A DNA stretch of 12,751 bases from Candidatus Gallimonas intestinigallinarum (GTDB lineage Bacteria > Bacillota_A > Clostridia > Christensenellales > Borkfalkiaceae): NCBI GenBank assembly GCA_019116405.1, contig DXBS01000135.1:1-12751 (forward strand). The letters are read 5' to 3'. Positions 1 to 7,309 of the stretch are shown one piece after another. The notes beneath the pieces were generated by a model. It saw only the letters and a list, made by a program, of their open reading frames with translations, was not told the origin of the DNA and made no database searches. The number at the start of each line of letters is the position of its first letter. Within the stretch, counting starts at the first letter, position 1. The position numbers and the translations under genes are program-made.

Positions 1-1256
1 CGACCAACGTCGCCGTTGACGACAACCAGCTCACGATGGAGCTGATGAAGAAGGTCGCGCAGAAGCACCACATGGTCTGCCTGCTGCACGAAAAGCCCTT
101 CGAAGGGGTCAACGGCTCGGGCAAGCACAACAACTGGTCGCTCTCCACCGATACGGGGCTCAACCTGCTCGATCCGGGTGAAAATCCAGAAAAGAATGTC
201 CGCTTCATGCTCATCCTCGCCTGCGTCATCGCGGCGGTGGACAGATACCAGGGCATCCTGCGCGCATCCGTCGCGTCGGCGGGCAACGATCATCGTCTGG
301 GCGCGAACGAGGCGCCTCCCGCGATCATCTCCGTGTACCTCGGCGATCAGCTGGGCGCGATCGTGGACAGCATTGTCCTCGGCCGCGAGTATGTGCCGAA
401 GAAGGCGGTTCCCGGCTCCATCGGCGTGCCCGAATCGCCCATCTTCCCCATTGACACCACGGACAGAAACCGCACGTCGCCCTTTGCATTCACAGGCAAC
501 AAGTTCGAGTTCCGCATGCTGGGTTCACAGGCGTCCGTCGCCGATCCCAACATTGTCCTCAATACCATCGTTGCGGAGACCTTCTCCGAGGCGGTGGACG
601 CGCTCTCGGGTGAGGAGGACTTTGAGAAGGCGTGCACGGAGTACACGAGCAAGCTGTTAAAGGATCACTTCCGCATCATCTTCAACTACAACGGCTACGG
701 TCCCGAGTGGGAGCCCGAAGCGGAGAGAAGGGGACTTCTCAACAACAAGACGACCGCGGACGCCGTGCCCGAGTACTTCAAGCGTGAGAATATCGACGTG
801 TTCGTCAAGCAGGGCGTGTACACCGAGAAGGAAGTCATCGCCCGCGCAAATATTTCGCTCGAAAATTATATTAAAGCGATCAATATCGAAGCGCTTACGA
901 TGCTGGAGATGGCGCGTCAGGATATCTATCCTGCCGTCAACGGCTACATTGCGGAGCTCTGCTCGGTAATCGCATCCAAGCAGACCATCTCCTCCAAGAT
1001 CAGCTGCGAAGCGGACATTACGCTTGCGGAGAAGCTCTCCACGATGAACGAGGCGATGGCAAACGCCATGAAGAAGCTGGAGACCGACCTCTCCGAAATG
1101 CCCGCAGCGATCGGGCCCGCGTCCCAGAAGATGGCGCACGTCATCGTGCCCGATATGGAAGCGGTGCGCGCCCTGGCGGACAGCATGGAGAAGCTCACCT
1201 CTTCCGATTACTGGCCGTATCCGAGCTATACGGATATGCTGTACAGTATTAAATGA
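1..1256 (+). CDS. glnN: Type III glutamine synthetase, C-terminal part (5' end outside window)
   Basis: Glutamine synthetase joins ammonia to glutamate using ATP, in the cytoplasm. The gene is cut by the window edge; codons read from base 3, giving 417 residues to the TGA at 1254. Seen: the glutamine synthetase ATP-binding motif GVNGSGKHNNWS, the type III signature GNDHRLGANEAPPAIISVYLG (in part), and NRTSPFAFTGNKFEFR, which carries the substrate/ATP-site arginine. A long helical tail typical of type III enzymes follows. Full-length type III proteins are about 700 residues, so roughly the first 40% is missing from the window rather than from the gene. No reading-frame damage is visible. The next gene is 327 nt away behind its own promoter, so glnN probably ends its transcription unit here. 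Family assignment is firm; type I or II enzymes do not carry this GNDHRLG block. Confidence 0.95.
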   Translation, partial: TNVAVDDNQLTMELMKKVAQKHHMVCLLHEKPFEGVNGSGKHNNWSLSTDTGLNLLDPGENPEKNVRFMLILACVIAAVDRYQGILRASVASAGNDHRLGANEAPPAIISVYLGDQLGAIVDSIVLGREYVPKKAVPGSIGVPESPIFPIDTTDRNRTSPFAFTGNKFEFRMLGSQASVADPNIVLNTIVAETFSEAVDALSGEEDFEKACTEYTSKLLKDHFRIIFNYNGYGPEWEPEAERRGLLNNKTTADAVPEYFKRENIDVFVKQGVYTEKEVIARANISLENYIKAINIEALTMLEMARQDIYPAVNGYIAELCSVIASKQTISSKISCEADITLAEKLSTMNEAMANAMKKLETDLSEMPAAIGPASQKMAHVIVPDMEAVRALADSMEKLTSSDYWPYPSYTDMLYSIK

Positions 1257-1533
1257 TTTTGAAAAGCATTTCTCGCGTGATACTTTGTCGCGCTATGGCA
1301 AGTTTCGGTCTCGTACGTCTCAGTACGTTCCCTCAACTTTTCTCGCGCTCCTCGTCTGACGCGGAACTGCTTTCCAAAATGTACAATAAGGTAATTGCTA
1401 CGCGATGCCATGTCGCGCTGCAATACGATGCCGTAACTTCAGAGCGGATGCCGCCAAAGCGACATCCGCTCCTGTTGTCTGCCGGATGGTAAGCGTAATT
1501 TGTGTGAAATTACGGCTCGTTTTTGCATTTTTA
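1257..1533. other. Hairpin-rich gap between glnN and dut
   Basis: No credible gene is visible in this stretch. It holds four inverted repeats. CGTAC 1312-1316 pairs with GTACG 1323-1327. ATTGC+CGCGA (1394-1398, 1401-1405) pairs with TCGCG+GCAAT (1413-1417, 1420-1424), leaving a 2x2 internal loop. AGCGGATG 1443-1450 pairs with CATCCGCT 1463-1470. CGTAATTT 1494-1501 pairs with AAATTACG 1507-1514. A five-T run starts at 1520, five bases after the last stem. None is a textbook terminator, but the last could end glnN transcription. The small ORFs here lack Shine-Dalgarno sites and look non-coding. Confidence 0.5.
1494..1514. promoter_or_regulatory. Perfect palindrome upstream of dut promoter (operator or weak terminator)
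   Basis: CGTAATTT, spacer GTGTG, AAATTACG: a perfect 8-bp inverted repeat whose right end lies 20 bases before the dut -35 box. The A/T-rich symmetric form is what a dimeric repressor site often looks like. With the T-run at 1520-1524 it could instead be a poor intrinsic terminator for glnN. The sequence alone does not decide between these. Confidence 0.3.
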
Positions 1534-1562
1534 TTGACAAACGGCGGCTTTTCGTGTATGCT
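1534..1562 (+). promoter_or_regulatory. Sigma-A promoter of dut
   Basis: A consensus -35 TTGACA (1534-1539) and a -10 TATGCT (1557-1562) are separated by exactly 17 bases. The expected start point is about 1568-1570. This falls inside the Shine-Dalgarno sequence GAGGAG (1567-1572) of dut, so the leader would be only about 15 nt. The next ORF follows dut after 12 nt and is probably co-transcribed. Confidence 0.8.
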
Positions 1563-1583
1563 TTGTGAGGAGTAAACATTGTT

Positions 1584-2015
1584 ATGAACGTACCTGTAAA
1601 AAAACTCAACGAACAAGCGCGCCTTCCCGTCTACAGCTCTCCCTATGCGGCGGGCGCCGATCTGTATGCCTGCGAGGGCGTCACGATCGCGCCCGGCGAG
1701 ACGCAATTCGTGCATACGGGCATTGCGATCGAGCTTCCCCTCGGCACAGTGGGGCTTGTATACGCGCGCAGCGGGCTTGCCTGCAAGCAGGACTTAGCGC
1801 CCGCGAACAAAGTGGGCGTCATTGACTGCGACTACCGCGGCGAAATCATGATCGCGCTGCATAATCACGGCAAAGTTGAGCGCCGCGTCGGGCAGGGGGA
1901 CCGCGTCGCCCAGCTCGTCATCGCGCCCTATTACGTCGCTCAGTTTTCCGAGGCGGACGAGCTCTCCGCAACCGTGCGCGGGGAAGGGGGCTTCGGCTCC
2001 ACGGGCACGAAGTAA
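1584..2015 (+). CDS. dut: Deoxyuridine 5'-triphosphate nucleotidohydrolase (dUTPase)
   Basis: Hydrolyses dUTP to dUMP and pyrophosphate, keeping uracil out of DNA and supplying dUMP for thymidylate synthesis. The protein has 143 residues, normal for the homotrimeric family, and all five conserved motifs are present in order: AGADLYA (1), YARSGLA (2, where many members have PRSSL), GVIDCDYRGEI (3, with the catalytic Asp), GDRVAQLVI (4), and the flexible C-terminal arm RGEGGFGSTG (5), which closes over the substrate. The ATG at 1584 is preceded by GAGGAG, 11 bases away. An alternative ORF at 1565 is in another frame and is not coding. The gene is the first of an apparent two-gene unit with the TrmB/dehydrogenase ORF, whose Shine-Dalgarno overlaps this stop codon. 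Confidence 0.96.
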   Translation: MNVPVKKLNEQARLPVYSSPYAAGADLYACEGVTIAPGETQFVHTGIAIELPLGTVGLVYARSGLACKQDLAPANKVGVIDCDYRGEIMIALHNHGKVERRVGQGDRVAQLVIAPYYVAQFSEADELSATVRGEGGFGSTGTK

Positions 2016-2027
2016 GGGGGACAAAGT

Positions 2028-3812
2028 ATGCGAATGCGCAGAAAGCGCAATTTAGAACCGCGCATGGAGGCATGCGCGGCGCTCCTCATCGCGCGCGGGA
2101 AACCAATTAAAAACCTAAAGGAAGCGGCGCTGACCTACCGCGCCCTCGTCGACTATCGGGAACTGTTCGGCAACGACAACCCCGTTGAACTGGAAGTCGG
2201 CTGCGGCAACGGCGGCTTTATCGCGCAGCTTGCCGTGCGCCGTCCCGATACCAACTTTATCGCGGTTGAGGTGTGCACCAACGTCGTCCTCACCGCCATG
2301 GAGCGCATTCAGGCGGAGAACATTCCCAACGTGCGCTTCCTCAATGTCCCGGCGGAGATCCTGCCCTGTTACATCCCCGCACACTCCGTCGCGCGCATCT
2401 ATCTCAACTTCTCCACGCCACTGCCCGAGGCGGGGCGGGAAAAACAGCGCCTGACGAGCGACAGGTTCCTCGCCATTTATAAGATGCTCCTGACGGACGG
2501 CGGGACGATCGAACAAAAGACGGACAGCGCGCCCTTCTTTGACTATTCCCTGCGCAAATACCGCGAGAACGGGTTTACGGTCAGGGACGTCACGCGCGAT
2601 CTTCACAACAGCGCATATGCGCAGGAGAACATCGTCACCGAGTACGAGGCAAACTTCTCTTCAAAGGGCATGCCCATCTATCGCGCGGTGGCGCAGTATC
2701 ATCAGGAGAAACCCATGAAATTTACCTATTTTATGCCCACCAAAATCATCTGCGGACGGGACTGCGTCGCGGAGCAGGGGAACCTTCTTAAGGACCTCGG
2801 CACGAGCGCGCTCATCGTCACGGGCAAGAGTTCCCAAAAGAACGGCGCTCTCGGGGACGTGCTGTCAGCCCTGGAAACGAACGGTCAGACGGCGACCGTC
2901 TATGACCGCGTCACGCCAAATCCCACCGTTGCCTGCGTACGGGAGGGCGTCGCGCTTCTTAAAAGCGCGGGCGCCGACTTCGTCGTTGCGATCGGCGGCG
3001 GCTCGCCCATGGACGCGGCGAAGGCGATCGCGACTCTCGCTGTGCAGGAGAGGACGGACGAGGAGATCTTTGCGGGCGGGTACGCGCCCGTCGCGCTTCC
3101 CATGGCGCATGTCCCCACGACGGCGGGCACGGGCAGCGAGGTCACGCCCTATTCCATCCTCACCAACGACGCAAAACGTACCAAGACGAGCATCTCAAGC
3201 CCCGCCATGTTCCCGCACCTTGCCTATCTGGACGGCAAGTATATGCGCGATCTGCCCGCCGCGACGACGGTCAACACGGCGCTGGACGCCTTCTCGCACG
3301 CCATCGAGGGCATGCTCTCCAGAAACGCGACGCCGCTCTCCGATGCCCTCGCCAGGGAGAGCCTGCGCATCCTCTATCCGCTGCTTTCAAAGACCTCGGG
3401 CGCGCTCACGTTGGAGGAGCGCGATACGCTGCTGTATGCCTCCGCGCTCGCCGGCATGACCATTGCGCAGTCGGGCACGACGGCGGTTCACGGCATGGGC
3501 TATTCGCTCACCTATTTTTACAACATTGACCACGGCAGGGCGAACGGACTTCTTTTGGGCGCGACGCTACGTCTGTGCGAAAAGAAGGGTGTTCCCGCGC
3601 TTCAGGAGATCTTGTCCGCCTGCGGCGATACGCTCGGCGGGGTGTGCGCGACCATCGACACGCTGCTCGGCGAACGTGAGGCGATTCCCGCGGCGCAGCT
3701 GGAGGAATTTGCGGCGGCGGTGAGCGAAAAGCATATCAAAAAGTCAAAGTACGAGCCGACGGCGGAGGAAGTCCGCACCATCTTCTTTACATCCCTGCGC
3801 ACGCAAAAATAA
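2028..3812 (+). CDS. trmB: Fused ORF: TrmB-like tRNA (guanine46-N7)-methyltransferase + iron-containing alcohol dehydrogenase
   Basis: One uninterrupted 594-codon frame encodes two unrelated enzymes. Residues 1-229 match TrmB, which methylates G46 of tRNA with SAM: MRMRRKRN start, SAM-binding ELEVGCGNGGF (54-64), KTD (164-166), DLHNSAYAQENIVTEYE and PIYRA near the domain end. The family block NFSDPWPKKRHEKRRLT reads NFSTPLPEAGREKQRLT (127-143): the Asp usually considered catalytic is Thr130, and the Trp and first Lys are also gone. Residues 230-594 form a 365-residue group III NAD(P)-dependent alcohol dehydrogenase: GGGS 323-326, PTTAGTGSE, and metal ligands Asp420, His424, His488, His502. 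No linker is visible, and residue 230 is a Met with its own Shine-Dalgarno. The upstream Shine-Dalgarno AAGGGGG (2014-2020) overlaps the dut stop. Alcohol/aldehyde substrate unknown. Symbol applies to the first half only; methyltransferase activity is doubtful. Confidence 0.85.
   Translation: MRMRRKRNLEPRMEACAALLIARGKPIKNLKEAALTYRALVDYRELFGNDNPVELEVGCGNGGFIAQLAVRRPDTNFIAVEVCTNVVLTAMERIQAENIPNVRFLNVPAEILPCYIPAHSVARIYLNFSTPLPEAGREKQRLTSDRFLAIYKMLLTDGGTIEQKTDSAPFFDYSLRKYRENGFTVRDVTRDLHNSAYAQENIVTEYEANFSSKGMPIYRAVAQYHQEKPMKFTYFMPTKIICGRDCVAEQGNLLKDLGTSALIVTGKSSQKNGALGDVLSALETNGQTATVYDRVTPNPTVACVREGVALLKSAGADFVVAIGGGSPMDAAKAIATLAVQERTDEEIFAGGYAPVALPMAHVPTTAGTGSEVTPYSILTNDAKRTKTSISSPAMFPHLAYLDGKYMRDLPAATTVNTALDAFSHAIEGMLSRNATPLSDALARESLRILYPLLSKTSGALTLEERDTLLYASALAGMTIAQSGTTAVHGMGYSLTYFYNIDHGRANGLLLGATLRLCEKKGVPALQEILSACGDTLGGVCATIDTLLGEREAIPAAQLEEFAAAVSEKHIKKSKYEPTAEEVRTIFFTSLRTQK
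2704..2717 (+). promoter_or_regulatory. Internal ribosome-binding site and ATG at the trmB/dehydrogenase junction
   Basis: AGGAG (2704-2708), six spacer bases, then ATG (2715-2717) opens the dehydrogenase half in the same frame. This is as good a start site as the annotated ones nearby. It suggests that the two genes were separate and translationally coupled, and that loss of the upstream stop merged them. The dehydrogenase may still be made on its own from this site. Confidence 0.6.
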
Positions 3813-3822
3813 TGTCAGGGGA

Positions 3823-3851
3823 TTGACGATATCAAAAAAATCGTGTATAAT
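3823..3851 (+). promoter_or_regulatory. Sigma-A promoter of the glycosyltransferase-ABC operon
   Basis: TTGACG (3823-3828), a 17-base spacer and a perfect TATAAT (3846-3851). The expected start is near 3858, giving a leader of about 43 nt. The promoter sits 10 bases after the previous stop codon, with no terminator between, so read-through from the dut unit is possible. Confidence 0.85.
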
Positions 3852-3869
3852 CGAGCTATCATCATGCAA

Positions 3870-3893
3870 GGCGCGCTGCTGCGCGCCGCGGAG
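3870..3893 (+). promoter_or_regulatory. Leader hairpin abutting the glycosyltransferase Shine-Dalgarno
   Basis: GGCGCGC (3870-3876), loop TGCT, GCGCGCC (3881-3887) form a perfect 7-bp GC-only stem. It is immediately followed by the ribosome-binding sequence GCGGAG (3888-3893), seven bases before the ATG at 3901. There is no T-run, so it is not a terminator. It could limit or protect ribosome access. Confidence 0.5.
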
Positions 3894-3900
3894 TCAAACT

Positions 3901-5223
3901 ATGTGGCATGAAATTTTATTCCGTGTGCTGAGCATCATCAACTATATCGTGCTCATCATCATTGCCATTCCCGTCTTTTTGCAGGTCATGTTTATCCTGC
4001 TCGGATTTCTCCCCAAAAAGCAGTGGAAGAAGAGCGACAAAAAGGGGCGCATTGCCTATCTCATCCCCGCGCATAATGAAGCGGACGTCATCTACGGCAC
4101 CGTCAAGGCGGTTTTTGACGGACAGGAGTATCCCAAGGAACTGTTTGACGTCTACGTCGTCGCGCACAACTGTACGGACAACACGGCGGAACTTGCCGGG
4201 AAAGCGGGCGCAAAAGTACTCGTTCTCGACGATCCGCCCGGAGTAAAAACCTATCTCTATGCACCGATCCGTTTCGGGATCGAGCATCTTCTTTCCCTGG
4301 AAGGGGAACAGGCATATGATTTTGTTCTGCGACTGGATGCCGATAACCGTATCAATCCCGAATTTACCTCGCTCATGAACGACGCCTATCAGGCGGGCGT
4401 GGACTTTGCCCGCCCCTACGAGGGTGCCTTAAACGGCACGCAGAACTTCTATACCAAGGCATGTGCGATGATGTACGCCTTTGATTCGCGCTACGGCAGC
4501 CGCGTCCGCGAACGCCTGCACCTCGCCGCGCACGTCAACGGTCCCGGCGCTATGTTCAGCATGAAAATGCTGCGGGAATGCGGGGGCTATGACTGTACTT
4601 CCATATCCGATGATGCGGAGTTCAATATGAAGCGCATGTTTGACGGGTACAAAGGGCATTTCGTCGAAGAGGCGGTCGTCTACGAGGACATGCCGTCCTC
4701 CTATAAGGACACCTTAAACCGCAACAAGCGCATGGGCAGCGGCGCCTCCGGGCTGTTCAAGAAGAATGCCGGCAAACTCTGGGGACACTTCTTCCGCACG
4801 GGGGATTTTTCCTTCCTTGAAGTATACTTCCTGTTCTCGCTGAGCCTGCTCAACGTTTTGCTGTGCGTCTGGCTGCCGCTCTACTATATCTATCACTTTA
4901 TTTACTGCGGCTTTGCGGGCTGGGGCGGCATGGAACTTGACATGCAGCCGCCCGAATATTATCAGGCGATGATCTGGAACACGGTATGGTGTGCCATCGG
5001 CATTGCGGTCGGGCTGTTCCTTCTGTTCGGATATGTGCAGGGTATTTTCCTTGCGCTCTCGGACTATAAAAAATTGGGCGCAAAGCGCCGCCGTGAGCTT
5101 GCGGGCACGGTACTGGGCTTCCCCGCCTTCCTCATCCTCTACGGCATCACGCTGCTCGTGGGCGCGTGCTCCAAACCGAGTTGGGGAAAGGTCGAGCGCA
5201 ATGTCCCGCCGCCGCAAAAATAG
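3901..5223 (+). CDS. Membrane glycosyltransferase, family 2
   Basis: A 440-residue inner-membrane enzyme predicted to transfer sugar from a nucleotide-sugar donor on the cytoplasmic face. An N-terminal membrane segment (about 10-37) is followed by a GT-A domain: YLIPAHNEADV (53-63), the acidic metal motif LDADN (145-149), SDDAEF (236-241, catalytic-base region), and RNKRMGSG (274-281), which resembles the QxxRW motif of processive synthases with Met in place of Trp. Three more hydrophobic stretches lie near 305-335, 355-388 and 400-422. The layout recalls hyaluronan/cellulose synthase-like enzymes; acceptor and sugar cannot be told. The ATG at 3901 is chosen because the longer frame from TTG 3823 would translate the promoter itself. 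Ten bases separate it from the ABC ATPase gene, so the product may be handled by that transporter (inference). Confidence 0.85.
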   Translation: MWHEILFRVLSIINYIVLIIIAIPVFLQVMFILLGFLPKKQWKKSDKKGRIAYLIPAHNEADVIYGTVKAVFDGQEYPKELFDVYVVAHNCTDNTAELAGKAGAKVLVLDDPPGVKTYLYAPIRFGIEHLLSLEGEQAYDFVLRLDADNRINPEFTSLMNDAYQAGVDFARPYEGALNGTQNFYTKACAMMYAFDSRYGSRVRERLHLAAHVNGPGAMFSMKMLRECGGYDCTSISDDAEFNMKRMFDGYKGHFVEEAVVYEDMPSSYKDTLNRNKRMGSGASGLFKKNAGKLWGHFFRTGDFSFLEVYFLFSLSLLNVLLCVWLPLYYIYHFIYCGFAGWGGMELDMQPPEYYQAMIWNTVWCAIGIAVGLFLLFGYVQGIFLALSDYKKLGAKRRRELAGTVLGFPAFLILYGITLLVGACSKPSWGKVERNVPPPQK

Positions 5224-5233
5224 GGGTGCGTGT

Positions 5234-6187
5234 ATGGAATTTTCCGTCGAAGTCGAACATCTTTCCAAGTCGTACGGGGACGTCAGAGCAGTCAACGATA
5301 TCTCCTTTGCCGTCAAAAAGGGCTCGCTGTTTGCCTTTCTCGGCGTGAACGGCGCGGGTAAGAGTACGACCATCAATATCATCTGCTCCATTCTGCAAAA
5401 GGATGCGGGCAAAGTCACGGTGTGCGGGCACGACCTGGATACGGAAAACGCCCTCATCAAGCAGGAGATCGGCATCGTGTTCCAGTCGAGCGTGCTCGAT
5501 CACCAGCTCACCGTCTGGGAAAATCTCGATGTGCGCGCCTCCTTCTACGGTCTCTCGCATGCCGAAAAAAAGCGCAACGTGGAGCGTATCATCGAGCTTC
5601 TGTCCCTGCAGCCCATCTTGAAGCGCCCGGTCAAAAACCTCTCGGGCGGGCAGCAGCGCCGCGTGGATATCGCGCGCGCCATGGTGCACAGTCCGCGCCT
5701 GCTCATTCTCGACGAGCCGTCCATGGGACTCGATCCCAAGACCAGGCTCACCGTCTGGTCGCTCATCGACAGCATCCGCGCGGAGACGGGCATGACCGTC
5801 TTTCTTACCACCCACTATCTGGAGGAGGCGGAGAAAGCGGGCTACGTCGTCATCATGGACAAGGGGCAGATCATTGCCGAGGGCACGCCCAACGAACTCA
5901 AAAACCGCTACAGCTATGACAGTCTTTTAAGCTACATGAAGCGGGACGAGGCGTTCGAGCGTGGGCTTATGGCGGAGGGTTACCGCTTTTCCTACGACCC
6001 CGTCAAAAAGGCGTACCGCATCGTCATCGCGGACAGTGACGCCGCCAAAAAGCTCATGCAGGAATACGACGCGTTCACCTCGGACGTGGAGATCATCAAG
6101 GGGACGATGGACGACGTGTTCCTGAACGTCACGGGCAAAAATATTAACATTTCAGGTGAGGATCATGCAGAAAGCAGCAAAGCGTAG
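5234..6187 (+). CDS. ABC transporter ATP-binding protein (ABC-2/drug-exporter type)
   Basis: A 317-residue cytoplasmic ATPase that powers the permease encoded next. All nucleotide-binding motifs are present: Walker A GVNGAGKST (37-45), Q-loop IVFQSS (81-86), signature LSGGQQRR (136-143), Walker B LLILDEPS (156-163), D-loop GLDP and switch His194 in TTHYLEEAE. Residues of about 225-317 form the C-terminal extension common in DrrA-like exporter ATPases. Start: ATG 5234 with GGGG (5223-5226) seven bases upstream, overlapping the previous stop. A longer frame running back to 4991 lies inside the glycosyltransferase gene and is rejected. Its 3' end overlaps the permease start by 23 bases, a sign of coupled translation. 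Export of a drug-like compound, lipid or glycan are all possible. Confidence 0.93.
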   Translation: MEFSVEVEHLSKSYGDVRAVNDISFAVKKGSLFAFLGVNGAGKSTTINIICSILQKDAGKVTVCGHDLDTENALIKQEIGIVFQSSVLDHQLTVWENLDVRASFYGLSHAEKKRNVERIIELLSLQPILKRPVKNLSGGQQRRVDIARAMVHSPRLLILDEPSMGLDPKTRLTVWSLIDSIRAETGMTVFLTTHYLEEAEKAGYVVIMDKGQIIAEGTPNELKNRYSYDSLLSYMKRDEAFERGLMAEGYRFSYDPVKKAYRIVIADSDAAKKLMQEYDAFTSDVEIIKGTMDDVFLNVTGKNINISGEDHAESSKA

Positions 6188-7235
6188 GGGGTCGGGAACG
6201 GAGATCTTTTTCCAGCTCACCCGCCGTCACCTGCTCGTCTTTTTCAAAAATAAAGTTCGGCTCATGTACACGCTTCTGGTGCCCGTCATCATCTTTGCGG
6301 TGTATATTCTCTTTTTGCGGGAACTGGAGCTCTCCACGGTGGAAAACACGCTCTACCGCCTGGGCATTCAGGCGGATGAGTCGCTCAACAAGTATATCCG
6401 CACGCTGGTCGATTCGTGGATGCTCTCGGGCATCGCGGCGCTCTCGACCATCACGGTTTCCTTGCAGACCAATACGGTGTTCGTCGAGGACAAACAGAAC
6501 GGCGTCAACCGCGACTTTGCCTCCTCGCCCATCAATCGGAATACGCTCATCGGCAGCTATATCCTCTTCAATTTTTTGGTGACGCTGCTCATATGCGTGG
6601 TCTATCTCGCCATCTGTTTTATCTATCTCGCGTGCGTCAACGAATTTTTTCTCGACTTCGTGGATTTTGCGCAGATCTTCGGCATTCTGCTGTATGCGAC
6701 AGTCTCCTCGACGCTCATGACGGTGTTCATCAGCTCCTTCATCAAGACGGAGGGGACGATGGCGAGCCTGATTGCCGTGTTCTCGACGGCGGTCGGCTTT
6801 CTCATCGGCGCGTACATGCCGCTCGGCATGCTGCCTGCGTGGGTGCAGTCTCTGTGCGCCTTTATCCCGGGGACGTACGCCTGCTCGCTGCTGCGCTACT
6901 CCTTTATGGCGACGCCGCTTGCCAAGCTCTCCGACTATGTCGTCAACGTCATGCAGGTCGCAAATGGACAGGAGCTGATCGACGCGATCACGGGGAGTTT
7001 CGGCTATCAGCTGGAGTTCATCGGCGTTCAGGTCAACGTGGAATTCCAGGCGGTCGCGCTCGCGATTTTTATTGTGATTTTTATTGTTCTCAACATTCTT
7101 TCCGGAAAAAAGCTCACGGATGTTTTGGGTGTTGGAAAGAAGCGCCGCAAAAAAGTGCACCATACTATGTCCGCCGCAGAGGGCGCGGGGCAGGAGCCTG
7201 AGAACGAACCGCAGGATATTTCCAAAAAAGAATGA
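6165..7235 (+). CDS. ABC-2 type transporter permease
   Basis: Membrane partner of the preceding ATPase, 356 residues. About six hydrophobic segments: near 33-52, 85-103, 128-156, 166-194, 199-222 and 294-312. A soluble loop lies between the first two (53-84) and a charged tail follows 315 (KKRRKK, then acidic). The segment VFVEDKQNGVNRDFASSPI (106-124, in part) matches the cytoplasmic coupling region seen in ABC-2 permeases. ATG 6165 is preferred because AGGTGA (6154-6159) sits five bases before it; a GTG at 6156 is the alternative and would add three residues. One ATPase plus one permease gives the usual 2+2 exporter. It is last in the operon, before the hairpin at 7245. Confidence 0.9.
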   Translation: MQKAAKRRGSGTEIFFQLTRRHLLVFFKNKVRLMYTLLVPVIIFAVYILFLRELELSTVENTLYRLGIQADESLNKYIRTLVDSWMLSGIAALSTITVSLQTNTVFVEDKQNGVNRDFASSPINRNTLIGSYILFNFLVTLLICVVYLAICFIYLACVNEFFLDFVDFAQIFGILLYATVSSTLMTVFISSFIKTEGTMASLIAVFSTAVGFLIGAYMPLGMLPAWVQSLCAFIPGTYACSLLRYSFMATPLAKLSDYVVNVMQVANGQELIDAITGSFGYQLEFIGVQVNVEFQAVALAIFIVIFIVLNILSGKKLTDVLGVGKKRRKKVHHTMSAAEGAGQEPENEPQDISKKE

Positions 7236-7244
7236 TTATAGAAG

Positions 7245-7276
7245 AAGCGCGCCGCGGAAACTTCCGCGGCGCGCTT
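7245..7276. terminator. Convergent-gene hairpin terminator
   Basis: AAGCGCGCCGCGGAA (7245-7259) and its exact complement (7262-7276) form a 13-15 bp GC-rich stem in the 74-nt gap between the permease and the convergent radA. No strong T-run follows on either strand, so it is not a perfect intrinsic terminator. Its position and strength still suggest two-way termination. Confidence 0.65.
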
Positions 7277-7309
7277 GTAAATATGAAGTATATGAAGTTT
7301 CATTCCGGC

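Noticed and set aside
1253..1492. 79-codon + strand ORF after glnN
   Set aside because: It starts at an ATG within the last glnN codons, has no ribosome-binding site or recognisable domain, and spans two hairpins.
3823..3900. 26-codon N-terminal extension of the glycosyltransferase from a TTG
   Set aside because: That TTG is the first half of the -35 box TTGACG, and the extension would translate the promoter; ATG 3901 has a proper Shine-Dalgarno and begins a normal membrane segment.
6144..7163. 339-codon frame on the - strand
   Set aside because: Opposite the ABC permease; very Arg/His/Asp-rich and without a domain. The + strand frame has clear membrane segments and an operon context.
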